Shown piece after piece: positions 51,458-60,643 of a DNA stretch of 64,000 nucleotides (position 1 is the stretch's first letter; each line of letters opens with the position of its first letter). The notes under the pieces are model-generated. The model was not told the DNA's origin. It ran no database searches and was given only the letters and a program-made list of their open reading frames with translations. The position numbers and the translations under genes were made by a program. Origin of the DNA: Blastococcus sp. TBT05-19 (lineage in GTDB: Bacteria > Actinomycetota > Actinomycetes > Mycobacteriales > Geodermatophilaceae); NCBI RefSeq assembly GCF_003319095.1, contig NZ_QOHI01000004.1:124001-188000 (forward strand), written 5' to 3'.

Positions 51458-52720
51458 TCAGTCCCTCCGGTGTGCCTTCGGCGGCACCGGCGATGCCGCC
51501 GCGGCCCGCTCCGCGGCGCCCATCGCCTGGACCGCCTCGGTCAGGATCCGGGTGCTCGTGGCGTAGTTGAGCCGGACACGGCCTGCGCCACCGGCCCCGA
51601 ACGCCTCCCCGGCGCTGAGAGCCACCTTGGCCCGGTCGAGGAAGAAGCGTGTCGCACCGACGACGGTGGTGACATCCCCGGGCTCGGTCGTGCCGCCCTG
51701 GTCGGCTGCGATCCGGCCGGCCTCCAGGCGGGTGCAGTCCAGCCACGCGAGGTAGGACGCTTCCGGCCGCACCCACGACACCGTCGGCAGGTGCTCGCCG
51801 AGCAGCTCGGACAGCAGAGCGCGCTTCCGGTCCAGGCCTGCCAGGAGCGCATCGAGCCAGTCCCCGCCGTCGGTGAGCGCTGCGGCGTGCGCGAGAGCCG
51901 CGACGTGGCTGGGCCCGTGGCTGACCACCTCCGGCATGCGCCGCAGGTCAGCGGCGGCGTCGGCTCCCGCGACGAGCACGGCCGCCTTCAGCCCGGGCAG
52001 GTTCCATCCCTTCGACGCCGACAGCAGCGCGAACGCGTCCGTGTCGCCCGCGACGGACAGGTAGGGCACGAAGGTGGCGCCGGGCAGGACGAGCGGCGCG
52101 TGGATCTCGTCGGCGATGACGCGCACGCCGTGCTGCTCGGCGAGGCGGGCGAGGCGCAGCAGCTCAGCGGCCGTGTGCACGACCCCGGTGGGGTTGTGCG
52201 GGTTGCACAGGAGGTACGCCGCCCGCCGTCCACCGGCCCGCGCCCGCAGGAACGCCTCCTCGAGGACGTCGAAGTCCAGCCGCCCGCCCGCTCCCAGCGG
52301 CGCCTCGGCCACCTGTCGCTCGGCATGGTGCGGGAACGCGTAGAAGGGCGGGTAGACCGGTGGGCTCACGATCACCGTGTCGCCCGCTCCGGTGATCAGA
52401 CGGAGGACCTCGACGACGCCGAGCATCACGTCCGGCATCAGCGCCGTCCGCTCCACGGGCAGTTGCTCCCACCCCCAGCGGCGGGCTGCGAAGCCGGCGA
52501 ACGCCTCGGCGTAGCGGGTGCCGTGCGGGTATCCGGTGTCGCCGGACTCCGCCGCCGCCCGGATCGCCCGGACGACCGGTACCGCCAGGTCGACGTCCAT
52601 CTCCGCGACCCACAGCGGCAGCACGTCGTCCGGGTAGGCGCGCCACTTCAGGCTCGTGCGCTGACGCAGCCGCTCCAGCGGAACGCCTTCGAGCGGGTCG
52701 GGCATCGTCTCGGTGCTCAT
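51458..52720 (-). CDS. PatB/MalY-type aminotransferase class I/II (C-S lyase)
   Basis: 420 residues from ATG at 52720. PLP lysine in [16 protein letters not shown], substrate-binding [28 protein letters not shown] and the final Arg in [12 protein letters not shown]. The WVAEMDF-like start is typical of cystathionine beta-lyase MalY/PatB. Cytoplasmic. 168 bases separate it from the dehydrogenase gene, so membership in that operon is unproven. Confidence 0.9.
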   Translation of the reverse strand: MSTETMPDPLEGVPLERLRQRTSLKWRAYPDDVLPLWVAEMDVDLAVPVVRAIRAAAESGDTGYPHGTRYAEAFAGFAARRWGWEQLPVERTALMPDVMLGVVEVLRLITGAGDTVIVSPPVYPPFYAFPHHAERQVAEAPLGAGGRLDFDVLEEAFLRARAGGRRAAYLLCNPHNPTGVVHTAAELLRLARLAEQHGVRVIADEIHAPLVLPGATFVPYLSVAGDTDAFALLSASKGWNLPGLKAAVLVAGADAAADLRRMPEVVSHGPSHVAALAHAAALTDGGDWLDALLAGLDRKRALLSELLGEHLPTVSWVRPEASYLAWLDCTRLEAGRIAADQGGTTEPGDVTTVVGATRFFLDRAKVALSAGEAFGAGGAGRVRLNYATSTRILTEAVQAMGAAERAAAASPVPPKAHRRD

Positions 52721-52893
52721 CGGCTCAGCTCTCTCGCGGCGTCGACGGACCCCTTCGACGTCCGGGTCCCGGGCATGTCCCGCGGTCCAGGGTCCCAGCG
52801 CCCCGAGCCGTGCGACATCCCAGGTCGACGGCCTGCGGCGCGACGCAGGCACCAACCCTGTCCGCGCCACGCAGCAGCCACCAGAATGGCCGC

Positions 52894-53349
52894 ATGCGCA
52901 CCCGACCGACCAGCTCGCGAGCCGTGGCCGCCGGAGTCACCGCGGCGGCCACCACGCTGCACTACGCCCTGCCCGACCTGATCGCCGACCGGCGACGGCG
53001 CGGCTGGGCGAAGGCCGGGGTCCTCGCCGTCGCGGTCGCCGCCGCCGTTCCGGAGCTGCGGGCGGGCTGGGACGGCGCACGCGGGTCCGAGCAACCCGAC
53101 GGCGAGGCGTCGGTCACCGAGGTGTTCCGCTCCCTCCCGCCCGCGCGCAAGGCCGTCGCCCTCGCGCCCGTGGCCCTCGTCCTCGGCGCCTCGGCCGGGT
53201 GGCTGGCCCTCGTGGAGCGGTGGATCTTCCGCCGCGGTCAGGCGCGGGCGGCCGCCGGGAAACGGTGGCCGCACACGGGTCCGGCGCTCGTGTACGGCGC
53301 CCTGGCCGGTGCGTTCTGGTTCATCGAGCCCCCGGCCGACCAGGACTGA
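52894..53349 (+). CDS. Hypothetical membrane protein
   Basis: 151 residues from ATG at 52894 (an upstream in-frame ATG at 52810 gives poor sequence). Hydrophobic segments ~45-62, ~92-110 and ~131-145. [36 protein letters not shown] includes a basic loop. Not recognised. Divergent from the PatB gene. Confidence 0.7.
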   Translation: MRTRPTSSRAVAAGVTAAATTLHYALPDLIADRRRRGWAKAGVLAVAVAAAVPELRAGWDGARGSEQPDGEASVTEVFRSLPPARKAVALAPVALVLGASAGWLALVERWIFRRGQARAAAGKRWPHTGPALVYGALAGAFWFIEPPADQD

Positions 53350-53373
53350 CCACCCGGACGTCGGACGGGCCCG

Positions 53374-54840
53374 TCACCCCACGTGCCAGTACCGCCGGAT
53401 GAGCTCGTCGCGCCCGGCCGCGCCCTTCTTGGCCGCCGGGGCGTCGCGCAGCGCCGTGAGCACCGCGTCGATGAGCGCGGCGGGGAAGACGTCGTCGGCC
53501 TCGAACGCCCCGCGCTCGGCCTCGAGCGCGTCGGCGGACTCCGAGCACGAGGTGGGCAGCTGCTCGAACTCGTCCTCGTCCCGGTCGGCGGCCTCGAGCC
53601 GCTCGGCCTGCTCCAGGCTCCCGGGATCGGTCAGCCCGCGCCTCGCCGCGACCGCCATGCCGGCCAGCAGCAGGTGCACGTCGGCCGAACCGTCGCCCAG
53701 CCGCAGCTCGACGGTCTGGGGGTGCGTGGCGGGCTCCGGCACGGCCTCGGTGCTGCCGGGGTTGGCGTGGGCGACCATGCCGGGCAGCACGTCCCCGTTC
53801 CACGCCAGCGGCACCCGCACCAGGCCGGTGCGGTCCTTCTCGCCCCAGCAGACGGCGCCGGGTGACTCGTCGCCCTCGGCGAAGCGCAGGTAGGACGTCG
53901 GGACCGTGTTGCCGAAGGCGGTGAGCGCCCTGGTCGCCTGGAGGTAGCCGGCGACCAGCCGCCGCCCGGTGTCGCTGAGCCCGTCCTCGCCCACGACGGT
54001 GTTGACGCCGTCGCGCACCAGACGGCTGTGCACGTGCAGACCGTTGCCCGCGCCCTCACCGCTGACCAGCGGGGCGAAGGTCGCCTCGAGGCCGTGCGTG
54101 GCCGCCACCTCGCGCACCACCCACTTGGTCAGCACGAGCGCGTCGGCGGCCTGCTCCACGGGCACCGGCTGCAGCTCGATCTCGTGCTGCACCAGCTGCC
54201 GGTCCTCCTCGAGGACGTTGCCGACCTCGCCGTGGGCGTACTTCAGGCGCACCCCCATGGCGGTGAGGTGGCCCAGCACCTGCTCCCGGACCCGCTGCCC
54301 CTTCGAGAAGGGGCTCGACTCCTGGTACCCGCGCTCCTCCTCCACGGGGTAGATCCGATCGGGGGCGTCGACCAGGTAGTACTCCAGCTCGCCGAAGGCC
54401 TCGAGCGTCATCCCGGTCTCCCCGGTCAGGACCTCGGCGGCCCGGCGGACGATCTGCTCGCGCGCGTGCGGCAGCGGCCGGCCCTCCTCGTCGTAGAAGG
54501 AGCACAGCACGTCGAGCGAGGGCCGCTCGCCGAAGGGGTTGACGAACGCCGTGCGGTGCCGCGGGACGACGTACACGTCGCTGGCGTCGGTGTCCGTGCC
54601 GGCGAAGACGCTCGAGCCGTCCACGCGCTCCCCGCGGACCAGCACCTCCAGGAGGTGCTCGCGGGAGTAGACCGGGAAGGCGAGGGTCTTGAGGCGGCCG
54701 TCGCCCCCGACGTAGCGCAGGTTCACCTGGTGGAGGTCCAGCTCCTCGACCGCCCGCACCAGGTCGCCGCCGGTGAACCCGGCGGCGGGCTTGCCGAGCA
54801 GCCGGACGATCGGGTGGGGTTCGAACGCGTCGATGGGCAT
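53374..54840 (-). CDS. Glutamine synthetase-family enzyme
   Basis: 488 residues from ATG at 54840. GS fold: beta-grasp N-terminal half and catalytic C-terminal half. ELEYYLVDAP and HGEVGNVLEEDRQLVQHEIE carry metal-ligand Glu/His residues; GNGLHVHSRL is the GxxxHxH site and TSYLRFAEG the substrate site. Sequence diverges from housekeeping GlnA, so it may be a gamma-glutamylpolyamine or other GS-like ligase. ATP-dependent, cytoplasmic. Confidence 0.88.
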   Translation of the reverse strand: MPIDAFEPHPIVRLLGKPAAGFTGGDLVRAVEELDLHQVNLRYVGGDGRLKTLAFPVYSREHLLEVLVRGERVDGSSVFAGTDTDASDVYVVPRHRTAFVNPFGERPSLDVLCSFYDEEGRPLPHAREQIVRRAAEVLTGETGMTLEAFGELEYYLVDAPDRIYPVEEERGYQESSPFSKGQRVREQVLGHLTAMGVRLKYAHGEVGNVLEEDRQLVQHEIELQPVPVEQAADALVLTKWVVREVAATHGLEATFAPLVSGEGAGNGLHVHSRLVRDGVNTVVGEDGLSDTGRRLVAGYLQATRALTAFGNTVPTSYLRFAEGDESPGAVCWGEKDRTGLVRVPLAWNGDVLPGMVAHANPGSTEAVPEPATHPQTVELRLGDGSADVHLLLAGMAVAARRGLTDPGSLEQAERLEAADRDEDEFEQLPTSCSESADALEAERGAFEADDVFPAALIDAVLTALRDAPAAKKGAAGRDELIRRYWHVG

Positions 54841-54949
54841 GGCCCGTTCTACCAGCGGGAGAGAGGAAGTTCCGGGCGGAGCCGACGCCGCCGGTCCCGG
54901 CACGCCTCGTGTAGACAGCACACGCACCCCCTTCCCACCCGGAGGCTCG

Positions 54950-55303
54950 ATGTCCCGCAGCGTCAGCCGGCTGATGCACCAGAGCCTCGCCGTCTTCGGT
55001 GAGCGGGACGACGCCCGGCGCAGCGCCGCCGCGGAGCAGACGTACGCCGCGGACGTCTCCTTCACCGACCCCGAGGGCGTCGTCGTCGGCCGGGAGGCGG
55101 TCGAGGACAAGGTGCGCGGACTGCTCGCCGGAGCACCGGACTTCGTCTTCCGCGCCGCGGGGCCGGCGCGGGAGGCCGGCGACCTCGGCGTCCTCCGGTG
55201 GCACTTCGGTCCCGCGGACCAGGCCCCGGTGGTGTCCGGAACCGACATCGCGCTGATCCGGGACGGCCGGATCAGCGCCCTCTACACCCTGCTGGACGAG
55301 TGA
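54950..55303 (+). CDS. NTF2/SnoaL-like protein
   Basis: 117 residues from ATG at 54950 (GGAGG upstream). Cone-like barrel: AAAEQTYAADVSFTDPEGVVVGREAVEDKV ... ALIRDGRISALYTLLDE. No fixed catalytic motif. Eight bases before the GNAT gene, same operon. Confidence 0.85.
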   Translation: MSRSVSRLMHQSLAVFGERDDARRSAAAEQTYAADVSFTDPEGVVVGREAVEDKVRGLLAGAPDFVFRAAGPAREAGDLGVLRWHFGPADQAPVVSGTDIALIRDGRISALYTLLDE

Positions 55304-55311
55304 GGACGCAC

Positions 55312-55617
55312 ATGGACGTCACGGTCACCGACGCACGCGACCACAAGCGCTACGAGGCACGCGTCGACGGCGTGCTCGCCGCGATCGCCGACTACATCCC
55401 GACCGACGAGCTGCTGGCCTTCACGCACACCGAGGTCATGCCCGAGTTCGAGGGGAAGGGCGTCGGCAGCATGCTCATCCGTCATGCGCTCGACGACGTC
55501 CGCCGGCAGCAGCTGGCCGTGCTGGCCGTCTGCCCCTTCGTCAGCGGCTTCGTGCAGCGGCACCCGGAGTACGGCGACCTGCTCTACCGGTCCCGGACCC
55601 GCGCGGTCGTCGACTGA
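55312..55617 (+). CDS. GNAT-like N-acetyltransferase (YjdJ type)
   Basis: 101 residues. Short GNAT fold: LLAFTHTEVMPEFEGKGVGSMLIRHALDDVR carries the acetyl-CoA loop GKGVGS, and VCPFVSGFVQRHPEYGDLL ends the domain. Small family with uncharacterised substrates. Convergent with the PLD gene. Confidence 0.88.
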   Translation: MDVTVTDARDHKRYEARVDGVLAAIADYIPTDELLAFTHTEVMPEFEGKGVGSMLIRHALDDVRRQQLAVLAVCPFVSGFVQRHPEYGDLLYRSRTRAVVD

Positions 55618-55656
55618 CCTGCCGCGGCGGCGGAGCGGCGGGCGGGCGCGGAGCCG

Positions 55657-57177
55657 TCAGGTGCGCACCCGGTCGCCCGGCCGCCGGCGGCGGGCGAAGA
55701 ACCGTTCCACCCGGCGCCACCGGTTCGGTGTCTTCTCCGGGTCCATGACCTCGGACTCGGCGAGCGCACGGTCGGCCGGGCCCAGCTCCGGCGGCTCGAA
55801 CGGCACCAGCGAGCGACCCGTCGGCCGGCGCAGCCGTTCGATCCCCTGCACCAGCGACCCGGTGTCGGCGATCGCGGCGGCGACGTCGTCCGGGCTGCAG
55901 TCGAGGTGCTCGGCGAGCAGGCGGTCCCGGAAGCCGACGACGGTCGCGGCGAGCCGGTCCGCTCCTGGCGCCCCCTCGACCGCCTCGATCGCCAGGTCGC
56001 ACTCGGTGTCCAGGCCCATCGACCGGTTGTTCACGTTGCTGGAACCGAGCCGGAGCAGCCGGTCGTCGACCACGGTCACCTTGGCGTGCACGTAGATGGG
56101 CTCCCGCTGCTCGGTGACCGGCGTGTAGAGCCGGAACCGGTCGTGCACGTCGGCCTCGCGGACCAGCTCCAGGACCCGGGCCCGCGCGGTGCCCATCGCC
56201 TTCTCCGACAGCCAGCCGTCGGCGGTCTCCGGGTTGACCACGACGACGTCGGGGCCGTCGGGCTCGCGCAGCCGGTCGGCGATCGCCTCGGCGATGCGGC
56301 GGGAGGCGAAGTACTGGCTCTCCACGTACAGGGAGCGGCGGGCCGCGGCGATCGTGGCCAGCCACAGCAGCTCGATCTCGTGCACCAGGGTGGCGCCGCC
56401 GTGCTCGGGGCGGGTGCGGGAGATCGCGACGTCGACGTCGGTGAGCAGCGGCTCGACGTCCGCGGGCCAGCACTCCCGCTCGTCGGGGATCGGGTCGAGC
56501 CGCTCCCCCGTGCCGCTCTCCCACCGCTCGCGCGCGAGGTCGGCGACTGCGCGCGCGGCCGGGCCGGTCATCATGCTGGTCACGTCGTGCCACGGGCCGG
56601 TGGCCCGGCCGGGGCCGCGTCCGGTGCCCGGACGACGCCGGTGCGGGTTGTCGTCGGCGTGGTCGGAGGTGTCCCAGCGGTCGGCGGTGACGTCGATGCC
56701 GCCGGTGAAGGCCAGGCAGTCGTCGACGACGACGATCTTCTGGTGGTGGGCACCGCCGAGCGGGTGGTGGGCGTCGACGGCGAAGGTGAGCCGGTCGTGG
56801 GACCGGCGATCGAGCAGCACGATCGGTGCCAGACCGCGCCCGAGCGCGCGCAGCATGCCGAGGTCCCATTGCAGGACGCCGACGTGGAGCTGCGGGTTGG
56901 ACTCCACCGCCCGCTCGAGGACGGCGCCCAGCTGGTCGTCCTCCGGCCGGCCGCCGTCGAGCGGGTCGAGCCGGATCCGCGGATCGAAGTCCCAGCCGAT
57001 GAAGAGCACCCGTCGCTCGGCGCGGAGCACGGCCTGCTTCAGCGTGGCGAAGTAGCCGGCGGCGTCGACGAAGATCGCGAAGGAGTCGGCCCGCTCGATC
57101 CGCCAGCAGGTCTCACCGGGGATCAGCAGCGGAGCCCCCGGATCGCTCTCCGCCCTCGCCTCGCTGCCCTTGGTCAC
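55657..57177 (-). CDS. Phospholipase D-family protein (cardiolipin synthase-like)
   Basis: 506 residues from GTG at 57177. Two HKD motifs: HHQKIVVVDDCLAFTGG in the first half and HAKVTVVDDRLLRLGSSNVNNRSM in the second, plus WDFDPRIRLDPLDGG. Likely forms cardiolipin or hydrolyses phospholipid at the membrane; no N-terminal TM helix, so peripheral. Adjacent diacylglycerol kinase gene is in the same direction, 18 bases away, suggesting a phospholipid-remodelling operon. Confidence 0.9.
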   Translation of the reverse strand: MTKGSEARAESDPGAPLLIPGETCWRIERADSFAIFVDAAGYFATLKQAVLRAERRVLFIGWDFDPRIRLDPLDGGRPEDDQLGAVLERAVESNPQLHVGVLQWDLGMLRALGRGLAPIVLLDRRSHDRLTFAVDAHHPLGGAHHQKIVVVDDCLAFTGGIDVTADRWDTSDHADDNPHRRRPGTGRGPGRATGPWHDVTSMMTGPAARAVADLARERWESGTGERLDPIPDERECWPADVEPLLTDVDVAISRTRPEHGGATLVHEIELLWLATIAAARRSLYVESQYFASRRIAEAIADRLREPDGPDVVVVNPETADGWLSEKAMGTARARVLELVREADVHDRFRLYTPVTEQREPIYVHAKVTVVDDRLLRLGSSNVNNRSMGLDTECDLAIEAVEGAPGADRLAATVVGFRDRLLAEHLDCSPDDVAAAIADTGSLVQGIERLRRPTGRSLVPFEPPELGPADRALAESEVMDPEKTPNRWRRVERFFARRRRPGDRVRT

Positions 57178-57195
57178 CGGAGCAGTGTGCCCGAC

Positions 57196-58107
57196 TCAGT
57201 TCGGCACGAGCACCGACCACGCGGACGGCTCCACCCGCCACGACCGGGAGAGCACGCCCTCCTCCAGCTCGCCGTCGGCCACCAGGTCGACAGGACCACC
57301 GGTCACGGTGACCGCCCGGCCGCGGACGACGACGACGTCGTCGCGCTCGACGTGCCGCCCGGCGGGCAGGGCCGCGGCGTAGGCAGCCCGCGCCACGGGC
57401 CCCGTGGCCACCGACACCATCACGTCCAGCAGCCCGTCGTCGAGGCCGGCACCGGGCGCGATCGGCGTGGCGCCGCCGATGGTCGGCCCGTTGCAGACCG
57501 CTGCCATCAGGACGCTCGTGCTCCCGTCGGCCGCCCAGCCCGCGGCCTCGTCCCCGACCACCCGGCCGTCGACCTCCACCCGCAGGTCCCAGCCGCCGGT
57601 GCTCACACCGGCGATCACAGCCCCCAGCGGATAGGCCACGGCTCCCAGCCGGTCCTTGAAGCGGGCCGCCTCGGCGCCCGCCCTGGCACCGGCGCCGGCG
57701 TGGACGGCGTTGACCACCACACCTCCCGCGTCGTCGCGCACGAGGTCCAGCCGACGTGCGACCCCGTCGAGCACGACGGCCGCGCTCTGCTCCGGGTCCA
57801 GCGGCAGCCCGAGGGCCTGGGCCAGGTCGTTGCCGGTCCCGAGCGGGACGATCCCGACCGGGTCCTCGCTCCGCAGGGCACCGGCGGCGTCGAGCGCGGT
57901 GATGGCGGCGTGCACGGAGCCGTCGCCGCCGGCGATCACCAGCCGCCGGTCCCCGCGGCCGCTCACCGCCCGTCCCAGCTCCTCGGCGTCTGCGGTGGCG
58001 GCCACGGTCACGTCGGCACTCGAGCGGAGAACGGTCAGCGCCGCCGCGAGGGACTCGTCGTCGGCGGTCCCCGCCGACCTGTTGACCACGACCATCAGCC
58101 GCTGCAT
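57196..58107 (-). CDS. Diacylglycerol kinase-family lipid kinase
   Basis: 303 residues from ATG at 58107. Catalytic domain motifs VIAGGDGSVHAAI and VPLGTGNDLAQALGL, with MVVVNRSAGTAD at the start. Phosphorylates diacylglycerol or a related lipid (DgkB/YegS family). Followed by the PLD gene. Confidence 0.92.
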   Translation of the reverse strand: MQRLMVVVNRSAGTADDESLAAALTVLRSSADVTVAATADAEELGRAVSGRGDRRLVIAGGDGSVHAAITALDAAGALRSEDPVGIVPLGTGNDLAQALGLPLDPEQSAAVVLDGVARRLDLVRDDAGGVVVNAVHAGAGARAGAEAARFKDRLGAVAYPLGAVIAGVSTGGWDLRVEVDGRVVGDEAAGWAADGSTSVLMAAVCNGPTIGGATPIAPGAGLDDGLLDVMVSVATGPVARAAYAAALPAGRHVERDDVVVVRGRAVTVTGGPVDLVADGELEEGVLSRSWRVEPSAWSVLVPN

Positions 58108-58240
58108 GGATGAGCACTCCGTTCCCCGCGCTCGCCGCGGGTCCGATCCGAGCGCAGGGTCCTGCGCTCGGCTGTCACCCTGCCCCACGGCGCCGCCACC
58201 AGTCCTCCGTGCGAGGCCGGCGGCGGCGAAGTGCACCCGG

Positions 58241-58429
58241 TCAGGGGGCGATGACGAGCTCCGCGCTCAGGTCGCCGTCCGTGCTGAAGCGGTAGCGGAG
58301 GTCGGCCACGCCGCCGGGGAAGTCGCCCTCGACGTGGGTGAGAGCAACCCAGTGCGCGTCGTCGGTGCGCTCGCCGTCCCCCAGATCGGCACAGGCTCGG
58401 CCGGACGACGGGCGCAGGTTGGCGATCAC
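58241..58429 (-). CDS. 62-codon NTF2/SnoaL-like tail, possibly a relic
   Basis: From GTG at 58429 it reads VIANLRPSSGRACADLG ... HWVALTHVEGDFPGGVADLRYRFSTDGDLSAELVIAP. That end looks like the last strands of an NTF2-like fold protein, lacking the first half. GTG overlaps the stop of the two-TM gene (GTGA), so it may be translated as a coupled small protein. Either a truncated gene or a miniature partner of the adjacent membrane protein. Confidence 0.45.
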   Translation of the reverse strand: MIANLRPSSGRACADLGDGERTDDAHWVALTHVEGDFPGGVADLRYRFSTDGDLSAELVIAP

Positions 58430-58902
58430 GCCTGTGTCCGGCTGACCGTCAAGCCGATCCAGAGCAGAGCGAAGACCCAGGGAACCCAGCGCTCCATCCT
58501 CCCCAGCTCCGAGTAACGCGGGGACCGCCAGCTCGACGGCCGCGCATGGAGCACCGCCCATTCGTCCCTGAACAGCTGGACCGGCAGGTGGTCCTCCATC
58601 GCGTGCAGGACCTGGAACTTGGCTCCGTTCAGCTCGCGGTAGGAGCGCAGGGACAGCCACCAGGTGCAGGAGAGCAGGACGCCTGCCGCGGCGACCACCG
58701 CGCTCGTCCAGATCGCCTGCGCCGCGAGGTCCGGAGCGATGAGGCCCACGACGGCAATGAGCGTGGTCTGCACGGTGAGGAAGAACGAGTTCGCCGTGGC
58801 TCGACGCGCCGAGACCCGATCGGCCAGTTCGGCGCCCAGGGTGTACAGCTCCAGGAGCCGGGGATCGGGTGCCGCGCCCGGCCCGGTGCCCGGACCGCTC
58901 AT
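58426..58902 (-). CDS. Two-TM membrane protein, RipA/SLATT-like
   Basis: 158 residues from ATG at 58902. Two TM helices (~44-62 and 68-85) are followed by SLRSYRELNGAKFQVLHAMEDHLPVQLFRDEW and PRYSELGRMERWVPWVFALLWI with a last hydrophobic segment. The 'LNxAKFxV ... EdxLP ... EW' pattern is that of the RipA-family/SLATT-type membrane proteins that accompany conflict systems; assignment is by pattern only. Divergent from the DUF4062-DUF218 gene. Confidence 0.65.
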   Translation of the reverse strand: MSGPGTGPGAAPDPRLLELYTLGAELADRVSARRATANSFFLTVQTTLIAVVGLIAPDLAAQAIWTSAVVAAAGVLLSCTWWLSLRSYRELNGAKFQVLHAMEDHLPVQLFRDEWAVLHARPSSWRSPRYSELGRMERWVPWVFALLWIGLTVSRTQA

Positions 58903-58950
58903 CCCTCGGTGCTCGACATGTCGGACCACTCCCGGGATCAGCAGGACCAG

Positions 58951-58970
58951 GTCGCGCCATCGTGCGCGAC
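58951..58970. repeat. Inverted repeat in the divergent intergenic region
   Basis: GTCGCGC/GCGCGAC, 7 bp with a 6-base spacer, about 50 bases beyond the two-TM gene start. Could be an operator shared by the divergent pair. Confidence 0.3.
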
Positions 58971-59155
58971 CTCGCGACGCTCCGCCAGGGCGCTGGGAGG
59001 CGGGTATCGAAGAAGTTCGCGCTCGATCTGACGCCCAAGACCGCACATCGTCGCCGATAGCATGGCCAGGATCCCAGGGTCCGCCGTTCTTCGGCTGCAC
59101 TCGTCAGCACACCGACCGAACCAGCACGATGATCGACTCGCGGATGGGACCAGGT

Positions 59156-60628
59156 ATGACGCAGGCGCGCGTGTTGAAGGTCCTCATCGCGTCACCCGGC
59201 GACCTGCAGGAAGAGAGAGAACTCCTCGTCCGCACGCTCGGCGAGTGGAATGCCCTGAACGCGGCCGAGTACTCCATCGTGCTCCTGCCCGTGCTGTGGG
59301 AGAGCCACGCCTTCCCGGAACTCACCCTGGACGGCGATCCGCAGGGGGCGATCAACGCCCAGTTGGCCGGGCACTGCGACATCTTGATCGGGATGTTCTG
59401 GGGGCGGGCCGGAACGCCGACCGGCCGGTACGACTCCGGGACCATCGAGGAGATCGAGACGTTCGTGGACGCCGGGAAACCGGTGATGCTGTACTTCTCG
59501 AAGGCGCTCGCGCAGCTGAGGGGAATCTCGACGACCCAACTGGCGAAGGTCGAGCGGCTGCGGAAGCAGATGCAGAAGCGGGGTCTCGTTTTCGACTTCG
59601 AGACGCTCCCGGAGTTCCGCGAGAAGGTCATGCGGCACCTGACCCACTACGCCCGCAGCCAGAAGGTGGCGGAGTCGGTGTCGTTGATCAACGACCCTCG
59701 TGTCGAGAAGCTCAGGTGGGACGCACTGCCCGACGAGGCGAAGGCCGACCTCTACAAGCGGTTCACCGCCCTCGAGCCGCGGCACCACCTGCCGTTGGGG
59801 CTGGCTGCCGCCCCTTCCGTGCAAGCACGCCTGCAGGCGCACAACCCGATCCGCCTGGACGTCCTGCAGGGCCTGCTGACTGCGTTCGGTCTCGATTCGT
59901 CGGCCGTCTCGCTGCCGACCGACAACGCCGGGCTGCTGGCGGTACAGGACCTGGACAAGCCGCTCGCCCGCCAGATATTCGAGGCAGCGGAGTCCGGGTA
60001 CTCACCCGTGCAGGCGGAGGCCGTCGGCGGGCTCTACGACTACCTGGCCGCACCCGACCGGGGTGCGAGCAGTTCGGACGAGGAGGACTGCGATGTGGTC
60101 CTCGTTCCCGGGGCACGGCGAGGACACGCGTACCGCGTCGACATAGCGCTCGGCATCGCCCAACGATCCGGGGCCGCCATCATCCTGTCGGGGTCGCACC
60201 CGGTGTACGACGTGGACCAGCCGCTGGCCATCGGTGAGGCGGAGGCCATGGCCTACTACCTGGAGAGCAAGACCCTGGACCGGTCGATCAGGGTCTACCG
60301 GGAGAACCGGGCGCTGACCTCGTCCGAGACGCTGTTCCACGCCCTTCCCGACCTGGTGCGACTTGCGTTCGAAAAGGGACGCGCGCTCCAGGTCATCGTG
60401 GTGACTTCGCCTTACCACATGCGCCGGATGATGCACCTGTGGGACCACGTGTACGCGGACAGGTCCCACGTGGTGCGGCAGGTGACGGGCCTGCGCTCCA
60501 CATCCCAATACGACCGGAACGTGTTCTTCGGACCGGCCTTCGGCAGTGACGCGCGCCGGTACGGGATCGGCATCTACGTCCAAGAGTTGTTGAAGCTCTA
60601 CGGCGGGCGAGTGACCGGCGAGTTCTGA
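59156..60628 (+). CDS. DUF4062-DUF218 (YdcF-like) fusion protein
   Basis: 490 residues from ATG at 59156; ATGs at 59144 and 59129 are alternatives. Residues ~7-165 match DUF4062/TIR-like N-terminal domains (VLIASPGDLQEERELL, CDILIGMFWGRAGTPTG, SGTIEEIETFVDAGKPVMLYFS). Residues ~312-480 are a DUF218/YdcF fold: DVVLVPGARR, AAIILSGSHP, GEAEAMAYYL, VYRENRALTSSETLFHALP, VIVVTSPYHMRRMMHLW. A helical linker of ~140 residues joins them. YdcF-type domains bind nucleotide or SAM-like ligands; DUF4062 is common in conflict proteins. No TM. Function unknown; likely defence or signalling. Confidence 0.75.
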   Translation: MTQARVLKVLIASPGDLQEERELLVRTLGEWNALNAAEYSIVLLPVLWESHAFPELTLDGDPQGAINAQLAGHCDILIGMFWGRAGTPTGRYDSGTIEEIETFVDAGKPVMLYFSKALAQLRGISTTQLAKVERLRKQMQKRGLVFDFETLPEFREKVMRHLTHYARSQKVAESVSLINDPRVEKLRWDALPDEAKADLYKRFTALEPRHHLPLGLAAAPSVQARLQAHNPIRLDVLQGLLTAFGLDSSAVSLPTDNAGLLAVQDLDKPLARQIFEAAESGYSPVQAEAVGGLYDYLAAPDRGASSSDEEDCDVVLVPGARRGHAYRVDIALGIAQRSGAAIILSGSHPVYDVDQPLAIGEAEAMAYYLESKTLDRSIRVYRENRALTSSETLFHALPDLVRLAFEKGRALQVIVVTSPYHMRRMMHLWDHVYADRSHVVRQVTGLRSTSQYDRNVFFGPAFGSDARRYGIGIYVQELLKLYGGRVTGEF

Positions 60629-60643
60629 CCGGCCGACTCGTCG

